Source: Agarophyton chilense (Eukaryota; Rhodophyta; Florideophyceae; Gracilariales; Gracilariaceae). Taken from it: a stretch of DNA of 64,000 nucleotides. Where the stretch lies: assembly GCA_030374765.1 (NCBI GenBank), contig JARGXX010000117.1:682001-746000 (forward strand), written 5' to 3'. This document shows, piece after piece, positions 19,400 to 29,166 of this stretch. Position 1 is the stretch's first letter. The number at the start of each line of letters is the position of its first letter. The position numbers and the translations under genes are program-made. The notes under the pieces were generated by a model that did no database searches, was not told where the DNA came from, and was given only the letters and a program-made list of their open reading frames with translations.

Positions 19400-21553
19400 A
19401 TGCCGAAGACCAGAAGCCAGTCGAGTACTGGTCGCCCAGGTACTGCGGGACCACCCCCGAAACCGAGGCTCGCCTCATCTGTTGAAGCCGGAGAGCAGCT
19501 GTATCGTCAAGCGATGTCGCGCTCACGCTCGGTGAATGATGAACGAGATCTCTCGGATGTACCGGCCCCTGTGGCAGCGGCAGTCACGCCCACCACAGAA
19601 GCCGTAGTTGACTCTAAGGTCGTCGGACTTCAAGAAGAGGATGGTTTGCGCAGGGAAGTGCGTCGTCTCAAGTCTGAGTCAAGCGCTTCGCGTGTGCGCA
19701 TGGTTGCGTTGGAATCGCAGATCTCTGCTCTTATCGCTGATGTCGAACAATTACGCAGTGCGCACCAAGCACTCGTTCGTCAAGACGATGGGAAGCAGGT
19801 CTCTGCATCAGTGAAAACACTACATGAGGATTTGAACCATCTAATGGAGAGGTACGGGAATACGCCCGATGCGCTACCCGGCTTAACAGTGGATGTAGAG
19901 GAAGTCCTCACTCGAATTAAACCTCGTTTAGAACGCCTGGAGGCGGCAGTTCATGCGCAGACTGCTGCTAAACCAGTCGTGCTGGAAGAGGAAGGAGCAC
20001 CTTTGGAGGAAGCTCGTTCGAAGAAGTCGAAGTCACGACGTAAGAAGCGGAAGTCCGCACGTGATTCGAGTGATGAATCGTCAAGTACGGAGGGTTTCAG
20101 TTTCAGTACTGATGATTCTGATGATTCAGATACGTCAGATGACAACGACAGTGATGATGGTCATCGAAGGTCCCGATCTCAGAAGAAGAACACGTCTTCG
20201 TGGTTAATGAGAAAAAAAGGCTCACCTTACAGAAGATTGAAGGTGCTCCTGTGCACGAATCCGCTTTATCGGAAGGTCCTGAATTACAGGTACTACCGTC
20301 TGAACGTGAAGAGCAAGAAGCGCTCAGCACGCGAAACCGCGAAGGTGAAGGATCACATCAAACGATTGAAGATCGGCCTTAATGATTTAACATTTGATTG
20401 GAAAACCCCCATTCTTGTTATCGAGTTTCTCACTCGATTCGTTGCCGAAGCAGACACTCTAGAGATGAGTGAACCACAGGCATTTGTGTCATTACCACAC
20501 TTCCTGAAGGGTTCTGCTTTAGAGCAATATCGTTCCATATGCGGATCATTGACAGCCGATGAAGGCGGCGTTACCTCATGGCCAGAGACGGTGCAGTATT
20601 TGCTGCGCAGTTACGCGACTTCAAACGCGATACGTCAGGCGATCCTGGACCTAAGGGATGTAACCCAAAAGCCTGAAGAGGGCGAAGCTGAGTACAGCTC
20701 AAGGCTTAACAAAGCTTCAGTCCACTGTGGAAACGTCCACTCGACGGAGGACAAGATTAACTTGTACATCGACGGGCTGGACCCGAGCATCATGTCGTTG
20801 GTAGCTCGATATCGAGAGAAGCATGGAAGAGTCTCCTTTTTGGAGTTAGTTCAGTTTGCGAAAGCTGAAGGAGACGCAGCCAGAGCGCGTGGTAGCCCCC
20901 GTCATTCAGTGGCTTTTGGAACCTCAATGGGTAAGGAGAGGATCTCCGCCAGAGTTGATCAGCGCAGCAAACTGCTACATCTGGAATCTCCAGTTGACTC
21001 ACGAGATTTGTCGTTGGCACCCAAAGAGAGTGACTCGCATGAGGAGGCGGTCCATTTAATGGAATATACGGACTCTTCTGTACCTACAGTGGATCTCCTA
21101 CACTCGGAGTCTCAGGACGAGGCAGCCCTAATGGCTATGGAGGGCCGTCGCCCTATGTACCGTCCCTACACGGTTCCACCAAAAGGAGGTTTTAAGAACG
21201 GGAAACCGGGGTGGGTGGATACTCGCACGGCATACCGTTCACAACCTATGTTGACCAACCGTCGTGACGGTTTGATTTGTTATTCATGTTATGGAAAACA
21301 CCATTTTAGTGCAGAATGCACGCTTCCTGCAAAGGATCTGAGTCGTATCATGAGGAATTATGAAGCACTCTCAGAAGAGGAAAGGAGCCGCGTACCGGCG
21401 GGCATGTATTGGAAAGCCAAAAGTTTGTTTTCTCAGACACCAATGCGCCGGACGGACAAGCCGGTTGCTCAGAATGCTGAAGTGGTACAACCCAGAACCC
21501 CGGTAGGAAGAGGCGCCTCTGAGGCGAATAAGCCGGTGCAACCGGAAAACTAA
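19400..21553 (+). CDS. gag: Gag polyprotein of element 1
   Basis: An intact frame of 717 residues. ATG 19400 was chosen because the product then begins MPKTRSQSS, matching the start of the element 2 Gag (PRTRSQTG); an upstream in-frame Met at 19334 also exists. The N-terminal third is Ser/Arg/Lys-rich and acidic with possible coiled coil. The retroviral-type Gag core follows at about residues 290-490 (RYYRLNVKSKK, then ILVIEFLTRFVAEADTLEM and YLLRSYATSNAIRQAI). A CCHC zinc knuckle, C-YS-C-YGKH-H-FSAE-C, lies at about residues 628-641 for RNA packaging. The stop is 21551-21553; pol starts in a different frame 224 bp later. It is the only intact sense gene of this element. Confidence 0.9.
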   Translation: MPKTRSQSSTGRPGTAGPPPKPRLASSVEAGEQLYRQAMSRSRSVNDERDLSDVPAPVAAAVTPTTEAVVDSKVVGLQEEDGLRREVRRLKSESSASRVRMVALESQISALIADVEQLRSAHQALVRQDDGKQVSASVKTLHEDLNHLMERYGNTPDALPGLTVDVEEVLTRIKPRLERLEAAVHAQTAAKPVVLEEEGAPLEEARSKKSKSRRKKRKSARDSSDESSSTEGFSFSTDDSDDSDTSDDNDSDDGHRRSRSQKKNTSSWLMRKKGSPYRRLKVLLCTNPLYRKVLNYRYYRLNVKSKKRSARETAKVKDHIKRLKIGLNDLTFDWKTPILVIEFLTRFVAEADTLEMSEPQAFVSLPHFLKGSALEQYRSICGSLTADEGGVTSWPETVQYLLRSYATSNAIRQAILDLRDVTQKPEEGEAEYSSRLNKASVHCGNVHSTEDKINLYIDGLDPSIMSLVARYREKHGRVSFLELVQFAKAEGDAARARGSPRHSVAFGTSMGKERISARVDQRSKLLHLESPVDSRDLSLAPKESDSHEEAVHLMEYTDSSVPTVDLLHSESQDEAALMAMEGRRPMYRPYTVPPKGGFKNGKPGWVDTRTAYRSQPMLTNRRDGLICYSCYGKHHFSAECTLPAKDLSRIMRNYEALSEEERSRVPAGMYWKAKSLFSQTPMRRTDKPVAQNAEVVQPRTPVGRGASEANKPVQPEN

Positions 21554-21746
21554 GTGAGAGAGCCCCTAGAGGGTCGGCACTAGTCGATCCCGTAGTGCTG
21601 ACCAGGGAGAGCTCGCCTCCCTGCTCCCGAGTTTGGAATCCCAAGATTCTCTTGAGGCCTCAGAAATTTCCGCCGTACGGAATCAATCCGCCGGACGGAA
21701 AGCGAGTACAGTTTGACTGTGAGTTACATCGTCCTTGGAGACGTTA

Positions 21747-21772
21747 AACTTTCCCGTCAAAACGGGAAAGTT
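21747..21772 (+). promoter_or_regulatory. Hairpin just before the element 1 pol start
   Basis: AACTTTCCCGT and ACGGGAAAGTT form a perfect 11-bp stem with a CAAA loop, ending five bases before the pol ATG at 21778. Smaller inverted repeats of TTCCG...CGGAA type lie just upstream (21667-21702). It may act in pol expression by reinitiation or bypass; this is inference. Confidence 0.45.
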
Positions 21773-21777
21773 ACCTC

Positions 21778-24700
21778 ATGGTAGTGTCTAAAAGAAACTA
21801 TAAGGTCTATTCCGACATCGGCTCTGACAGGAATCTGTTATCTCGTCGATTGACTATCCTGGACACTGGTGCTGGTCCGAACTTTATACGGGAATCGGAG
21901 CTCGCTCCTGCTGACTTAGAACGTATTCGATACGGTCCTTTACCGGACATCCGGGATGCCAACAAAAATGCTGTGAAGACACTGGGAACAGTTCGACTCG
22001 TGGTGCGTTTGGGACGCTTTGTAGTCCTAGTCGAATTCATCGTCTGTAAGACGTTAGCTGCACCTGTGGTACTGGGATGTGATTATTGCCACAAGTTTGT
22101 CGAAGCCATTCGCCAGCGAAGAAAACTAGTGGAACTAGATGATGGATGAATGGTACCAATTGTTCGCAAGCCAATGCGTCGTTGCCCCCAAGCACCTCCA
22201 CTTCCACCATCTATGGAATACGGGAAATCCCGAGGACGTGTCTCGCCGAGGATTTGAATAGCGAAGAGTGCCATGCTGAAGGCGCAAACCCAAACTTGGG
22301 TTCAAGTAAGAACAGAACGACACGGACTCATGGTAATTCAACCGAATACTCGGATGTACGAATCCCGTGGATTGCTAGTCGCTAACGGCATTGTTCAGGT
22401 TGATCCTGGTAGCCCCTTTTGGATACAAGTGAGTAATTTCACCGATAACGATTATCAGATACCGAATAATCAGGTTGTTGCAACAGCTTTGCCTCATCCC
22501 ACAGTGGTGGTCCTTACTTATATTTCTACTGCAGAAGTATTGGGATAAGCCCATGTCGGTGACACAGACGAAGAACTGCAAACTCCGTCTGGAGATCAAT
22601 TGCAAACGGCAAAGGATCCAGAGAGCCTGGTCGATGAGCTAGACTTAGCACATGTGTCGGAACACTACAGAACGAAGATCAGGTCTATGCTGAAGAAGTA
22701 TACATCCATGTGGAGTGGAAAACTAGGCGAGATCTCCGCTACGGAACACCACATTGATTGGGCCCCAGGTTCACGACCCATCTCCCAACCGCCCTACAGA
22801 GCGGAACCGCGAACTCGCCAAATCGAGGAGGAGAATGTCAGCAAAATGCTAGAAGAAGGAGTAATAATCTAAGCGGCTCAATCTGCTTGGGCCTCAGCAG
22901 TGGTGGTGGTTCCAAAACCGGAGGTTTCTTTACGATTCTGTATCGATTATCGAAAACTGAACGCAGTTACAGTTCGAGATACATACCCGTTGCCTCGGAT
23001 GGACGAATGTATTGACAGCTTAGGAGAAGCGAACGTGTTCACCACGTTGGACGCCAACTCTGGCTATTGGCAGGTGCCTGTAGCGGAAGAAGACCAAGAT
23101 AAAACCGCATTTGCGTGTCACGCCGGTTTCTACCGTTTCAAAAGGATGCCGTTTGGCTTAACGAATGCACCGGCTACTTTCCAGCGTACTCTGGACATCT
23201 TGCTCTCAAGATACAAGTGGAAGACTTGTTTATTCTATTTGGACGATGTGATCATCTTTTCCCAGGATGTGGAAAGCCATTTACGGCATGTCGAGGAGAT
23301 CCTCAAAGCACTACATAGCGCATGTATCAACTTGAAGTTCAAGAAATGCGAATGGTTCGCTGGCACCGTCCGGTACTTAAGACATTTGATCAAGCCGGGA
23401 CAGCTTGCCATTCAAAAGGCACAAACAGCGGCTCTCCGTGAAGTACAACCTCCGTCGACACAGAAGCAATTGCGTTCTTTCCTCGGCTTGTGCAACGTCT
23501 ACCGACGATTCGTGCCGCGATACTCGCATATAGCGGCACCGCTCAACGCAAATCTGCATACAGGGCAACCAGTACAGCTAGAACAATTCAGACAAGCTGA
23601 AGCGGAAGCGTTCGACACGCCGAAGACAAAGATTATTACAGCCCCAGTCTTGGCGCTGCCCATCCCCAACCCGACATACTCAGTGGATACCGACTCTGGC
23701 GAGTACCAAGTAGGGTTTGCCCTTTTTCAAAAACACCCTGATGGTGAACGAAAACCCATTGGTTACTGGTCAAGATCGCTGAACGCAGATGAGAAGAAGT
23801 ATTCAGTTCCAGAAAAGGAATGCCTTGCAGTCGTTTGGGCTCTAACTACATTGCGACCGTATCTCCAAGGAGAACGTTTTACCGTCAACACGGATCATTC
23901 GTCTCTACGACGGTTACTGTCCATTACAGACCCGTCTGGTCGTCTCACACGATGGCGCTTACGCCTTTCTGAATTCGATTTCGAAGTGAAGTATAAGAAC
24001 GGATTGGCCAATGGCCAAGCTGACGCGCTATCGCGACTCAAAACACTGGGCAAAACCGAAGGCGAAATCGATGAAGAGATACCTTGCTTCTACATGGAGA
24101 CCCATTCACCATCTTTTGAAGAAGAGGAACAAGAGACCCTTGATGATTATTCGGATGCAGACCCGTTACTTGCATTAGCAGACACTGACCCTTCAGTTCA
24201 ACTCGAGCGAATCTCGGGCACTGAGCTCCTCAATGAGCAACACGCCGATACGTTTTGTGCGTCGATACGCTCTCGTCTTAACGGGAGGGAGGAGCTCCCC
24301 TTTTCACTCGATTCACGAGGAATACTGTTAAGACATGTCGAAAAGCATGATCAAATCGTGATTGCACACGTCTTGAAGAGTCGAGTACTCCATCTGGCAC
24401 AAGTCAGCAGATTGTCTGGTCATCCAGGAGGAACGAAGTTGTTCATGACTCTAAGAAGAGATTTTTACTGGCCTACTTTGGCAATGGACTGCCATGCTAC
24501 AGTGAGGTTGTGTACAACATGTGCGAAGAATCGCGTGAAGCTTTACAGGAAGCGGAAACCGATGAAGTTATTCCAGGCGAAAGCGCCTTTACAATACGTC
24601 AGTATCGACATCCTAAGGGAATTGATTCGCTCAAGGCGAGGTTATCGCTACCTATTGGTAATCACCGACCGCTTCTCGAAGCAAGTGCCGACTGTGCCGC

Positions 24701-26376
24701 TGAAGCGGATAACCGCAACCGTAATCGCACAGGCGTTTATCAAACACTGGGTATTTATATACGGACCACCAGAAGTTCTGTTATCAGATAATGAGAAGCA
24801 ATTCGTTGCGAAGTTCTTTCAGAATGTTTGCCGCATTATGATCATTCGAAACGTGCTTTCCACGACCTATCATCCGCAATGCAACGGTCAGGTGGAGCGT
24901 CTCAACCGCACGCTGATAGCAGCAATACGACACTACATCGCGGACCACCCGAAAGAATGGGACATGTTTACAGATACTCTGTGCTACGCGTACAATACGC
25001 AAGTGCATACCTCTACAAAGACGGCACAGTGCGACCTCGTGCTCTCACGTAACCCTCCGGCTTTACCGTTTGCGCTCGACGACGAGATGAAATTGGACGC
25101 GCCGACCCCTGCTAAGTACCATCTGAAATGGAGGAATGACCTGAAGGCCAGAGCGGAAGAAGCTGCTAAGGAGTTATCAAAGACGTAAGCTCGCTATAAG
25201 CGAAACTATGACGCCAGAAGGCGAAGAGGAAATACGGCACTCCGAGTAGAAGGTCACGTCTTCGTGCGAGTCGAAAGACCTGACAAACAGGAAGAATCTC
25301 GTCATAAGTTGTTGCCGATAGTTGCTGGACCCTTCAAAGTGGTGGACCTTAATGAAGACACAGTGGTCATCAAGACAGGTGAGGACGTTGAACGTGTATC
25401 GCCCGATTGCGATGAAGTCACGACTGACCCGCAAGTGGAAGTCCAGGTATCTTGTAGAACTAAGGAGGCAAGTGCGATGGAACGTCAAGGCAAAAGCCCA
25501 AGTGACTCTGGGGAGAGTGAACCGCCACCAATGGCTCGAGCGGAGGAGAAAGCTCCTGATCTCCCACCGCCGGCGGTTGCGTACGCCAATCACGGACAGC
25601 TTCCGAAGTATCGGGATACCCCCCGTGGCACGCACACACCCGTAAGTACAGAAATGGAACCTGAAAGCAGGAAAGATGTTTTGGACTTTGGCCCCAAGGA
25701 CTTGGAAACGAGTACACGCAAAAACGCGCCGTTGCCGCTTCAGGCTGAACCGTCAGATGAAGCGCCACTCGCTGTTCCGCAGATATCGGCTCCCATCCCT
25801 CGTGGGCAGGAAGAAGAAGAGGTATCGCCTCCTGTCGTGGTGCAAGCACCATCGTCCACCGAACAGCGGTCAGAATTGGAGAATCCGAAAGAATTTCATC
25901 CAAGAATAAAATTGAGAAGTAGCAAGAAGTACGCTTCTATGGAACCTGTAAAACAGGATAGCTCTTTATCTGAGAAAGGTTTTCAAGGAATGAGTACAAT
26001 GCCCCTGCGGGCAGAACGACAGATAATCGACGAGCGAACGCTTAGCGACGCTGAGACTGCTAACATAGAGACGCTTGGGTCAGCCTTAAGGCATTTCAAA
26101 CCTGTTAACAGGAGTCTCGCGCAAACAGCGAAAGCATTCGGAAACGCCCAGGAATATGTTATGGATCGCATATGTGAACATGGCGAGCATGAAGATACTA
26201 GAAAATTACTGTATCGAGTCCGTTGGTACGGTTTTCTTCCGGAAGCGGATACGTGGAAACCTATGGCTCATATCCCCCGTTCGCAGCTCGTGCGATATCA
26301 TCGACGCATGCGATTACCACTCCCCAGGGAGATCAACTCCTCGATAGTCGGGCTCATGGGCACATCCGATTTCTAA
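21778..26376 (+). pseudogene. pol: Pol of element 1 (protease-RT-RNase H-integrase-chromodomain), broken by stops
   Basis: All domains lie in one frame with no frameshift. The protease has the active-site DTGAGPNF (about 21859-21882). RT has FCIDYRKLNAVTV, the catalytic FYLDDVIIFS and LRSFLGLCNVYRRF. RNase H has VDTDSGEYQVGFALFQ and KECLAVVWAL. Integrase has an HHCC-like region ending CTTCAKN, then YVSIDIL (Asp), VLLSDNEKQF (Asp) and NGQVERLNR (Glu), so the DDE set is retained. The C-terminal chromodomain (about 26145-26310) reads YVMDRI...LYRVRWYGF...ADTWKPMAHI. In-frame stops are at 22147, 22255, 22546, 22870 and 25186; several sit where element 2 has a sense codon (at 25186, TAA replaces what looks like a Gln codon). 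Chromodomains direct integration toward marked chromatin in related elements. Confidence 0.93.
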
Positions 26377-26648
26377 GTATGGGCTACAAACGTAGTAGAA
26401 ACTCGAAAGGAGAGAAGAAAACAAGAAATCATGAAGAGGAAACGTGAACACACGCAATCAAAGGACATTTATTGATTATCACCTATGACGGACTCGAGAA
26501 GAGAGAAGAAGGATTGAAGAACTCGAGAAGCGAGAAGAGATGAAGACTAGAAGATAAGAAGGGAACGTGAAGACACGAAGTCACCGGAGTTTTATTGGTA
26601 TCCAGATACCACCGCAAGGGTGTTGACTAGGATTCTCTTCTAGGATCA
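26377..26648. other. Convergent gap between element 1 pol and the antisense gene
   Basis: Purine-rich, with a local duplication of ACTCGAGAAG.GAGAAGA (about 26493 and 26521). TTTATT occurs near 26467 and 26590, which on the - strand is AATAAA, a possible poly(A) signal for the antisense transcript. Confidence 0.4.
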
Positions 26649-28331
26649 TCAAAGCGACGTGCGAGCACGCAGGTTCGCAAGAAGCTGTGCGCGATAACCC
26701 TCAACTTGGTCCACGGGAAAGCCCGCATCTAAGAGGAACTTCCTCAGCGGATCCGAGCCTGGATCTTCGACCGGCAATGCACTCGGCTGTTGGGTAAACC
26801 CATGAAAGTTCCCTTGGGCAAGACCCGCCGCTGCGGATTGATCGACGGAAGTCGCTACGCCTGCCAGCTCTGGCTCGTTCTCGTAACCGAGTTCAGCCTC
26901 AGCTCCCGGCGCTTCCTCATACGATTCCTCTCCGTTATCGGATGGAGTAGCATCGTACACGTATCCAGTAAGCTGGTTCGGTGGCATGTCACGCGGGTTC
27001 TCCCGAAGAAAGCGAGCCTGCTCGGAGGGGATCAACTGGCGCGTCCAGGAATCGTACCAAACGAAATCTACAGCACTTGCTGTTCGTCAAGGAGAATGGT
27101 CGTGGTGTCTTGCACGGGTTCCGCGAGCGGATTGATCAGCTGGCACTCCAGACCAGTCGACACTGTCGATCAAATCCGCAAGATGGAGGAAGTCGGCATG
27201 GATCGCCTGGGATCCCAGAACAAGGGAAAGATCGAGTTCTCTCGCATATTATCGCGCTGTGGGAGACATGTATCAAACTCTTAAGGTATCATAAGCATCT
27301 CACAGGAGGACGACGGCCATCTTGCCGATAAACTCGGTATAAAACACCGTCCATTACCCCGAGAATGGGTCGTTAACCAACGCGGACCCGATGTTGGAGA
27401 TCGCCGGTGGGAGCTCCACAGGGATAACACAAGGACTCTCGATCGCCGCCCAATGCTCCGGAATACCAATGTAGCGCCCTAAGCGCGCGTTCCGCCGGAT
27501 GCGGTCAATCTCGATCATTTGATACTGCTCCAAATAGCCCAAACGTGATCGAGTACGACGTTCCCGCCGGGTATAATCCCAATAGTGAATGTCACTCTTT
27601 CGAAGGCAGCGGAACTCCGCAAGGAGAAGAGGTTGCTGAAAGCAGAGAGCTGCATCACGCACAGCGTGCACACCGCGCCAACCGCTAACATCGACTTCAA
27701 CGAGTGTCTCGATATACGAGTAACCGTCACCGTCGGTACGGGCTTTCCAGATATATAGTTCCCAGTCCTGCGGGAGGAGAACCGTACTGATGAATCGGTG
27801 AAGACGCTGGTAAATCAGCTTGGTGAACCGCGTACGGGCTTCGGACAAGGTTTCCGTTGAATATCGCGCAATCGCGTTGTCTGGTAAAGCAATATGGCTC
27901 GCCCAGTCTTGGCTATAAATCACGTGTTCCGGAATACCGTCAGGGAAGTACCCACCGTGTACATACTGTTGTATTAACGCGTCATCGCGGATAGCAACTG
28001 GATCAAACCAGGGCGCTTGCGCGAAAAGTTCAACGTTGTCGAGAGGATCTCGTCCATAGAAATCCGCAGGGTGCGGGTAGCTCCGCTGAGCACGACAAGA
28101 AGGAGCTCGTATCACACCGGCAGAGGCGACGTAAGCCGCGTTCGGAATCTGAGCCACGGTTGGCTGAGGTAACGGTACCGACCGGAATCCGGTGTACGAT
28201 GTGGGGAACGAACGGTATGGACCGAGTTGAGCAGTAGGCTGCGACGCATAACCGGCAGTGTTCGACGGAGCCCCACAAGGCACATCCTCAGAGGAGGGCT
28301 GAAACGGGTTGGACCCGGCGTTCGGATTCAT
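26649..28331 (-). pseudogene. Antisense gene of element 1 (aORF), unknown family, 560 codons with five stops
   Basis: Reads opposite to gag-pol, starting 169 bp inside the 3' LTR. The open parts are 28331-27354 (325 residues) and 27035-26649 (128 residues), in the same frame. Between them stops occur at 27354 (TAA), 27300 (TGA), 27273 (TGA), 27249 (TAA) and 27087 (TGA). Translation straight through these stops stays collinear with the antisense protein of element 2, for example LIDSVDWSGVP here against IIGRVDWAVVP there. Other paired landmarks are APWFDP/ASWFHP, LLAEFRCLRK/LRAEFRHLRR and YQMIEIDRI/YQNTEINRI. The N-terminus is Ser/Pro/Gln-rich, the middle basic and aromatic, and the C-terminus acidic then helical (KFLLDAGFPVDQVEGYRAQL). 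There is no signal peptide, membrane segment or known motif that I recognise. Homology between the copies is clear by eye; function is unknown. Confidence 0.75.
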
Positions 28332-28488
28332 CGCGAGAGATCGAGCTGAAGAGCGGTGAGGAACAGAATGCTGTTGAGAACTGTAAGAGTTGGTCGGGCG
28401 GCGAGGAATTCGTGATGACGATGAGTACCCGGAACACCGGTCCGACTACGTATAAACGCTTCTTGCGTCCCCCATGGTTCGCGCTTAA

Positions 28489-28499
28489 CGAGGGGGGTA
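28489..28499 (+). promoter_or_regulatory. Polypurine tract, element 1
   Basis: CGAGGGGGGTA abuts the 3' LTR start at 28500, the expected place for the plus-strand primer. Confidence 0.75.
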
Positions 28500-29166
28500 T
28501 GTAGTATTCTACTATGTGGGGGAATCCGATGGGTTGGTTTTTCGCGAAGTCGCGGTTGGAACTCATAAGTGAGTGATGTCATCAAACTTGTGATATGAAA
28601 CGGCATACCGCGTAGGATGCCAGGAGGCAGGGTACATTAGTGGAACACGTGGTATCACGAGTGGACTGGCTTGCAACGGCGCATGTAGTGGCGATCCACG
28701 TGGCAGTTTTTACTACCCTTTGTAGCTAGACGTCCATTAGGGACCATACCCATACAGTATTTTGGCTAAGTGGCTGACCACTGGGTATTATTTATATATT
28801 TATTTGGGCACTCACTCTAGCACACAGTATATAGGGCACCAGATGTGAGCGCCGACTCCAAGTAAAGGAGACAACATGGGCATCATGACTATCCTGTTCT
28901 TCGCTTAGGGTTCCTTAACCGGAGATCCGGACAAGCTATAATAGATAGTCAGCCCCCAACCACTTCACGAGCCGTCTCGTACCTACGTTCCCTCAACGTT
29001 TTACAGTTGCACTGTTCACCCTCGCTGGCGAGTAGTGGCCTTACACCCCACTTCCAGCTCGCTGGTGTTGTAGCTCTACCACCCCTTTCCCTTCGCCGCA
29101 AGCGACCCATCGGCAGTCCGAAGGCTGTCGCAGATGTCTGCTCTCTCTGTTAGAGCGGATACTACA
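28500..29166 (+). repeat. Element 1 right (3') LTR, 667 bp
   Basis: Direct repeat of 18518-19184; by eye about 12 substitutions and no indels (about 98% identity). Starts TGTAGTATTC and ends GCGGATACTACA. Confidence 0.95.

Larger units (their letters stand above)
18518..29166 (+). mobile_element. Element 1: Ty3/gypsy chromovirus-type LTR retrotransposon with an antisense gene
   Basis: The 667-bp direct LTRs bound gag (19400-21553), a decayed pol in order protease, RT, RNase H, integrase, chromodomain (21778-26376), and an antisense gene (28331-26649). Integrase after RT/RNase H defines Ty3/gypsy, and a C-terminal chromodomain defines chromoviruses. LTRs begin TG and end CA. No target duplication is visible: the five bases before are CCCTT and after are GTGTG. 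About a dozen differences separate the LTRs, so insertion was fairly recent, yet pol and the antisense gene each hold about five stops. Confidence 0.93.

Noticed and set aside
27087-27356. Intron in the element 1 antisense gene spanning the stop cluster
   Set aside because: The translated region aligns without gaps to the open frame of element 2, so it is coding sequence with stops.
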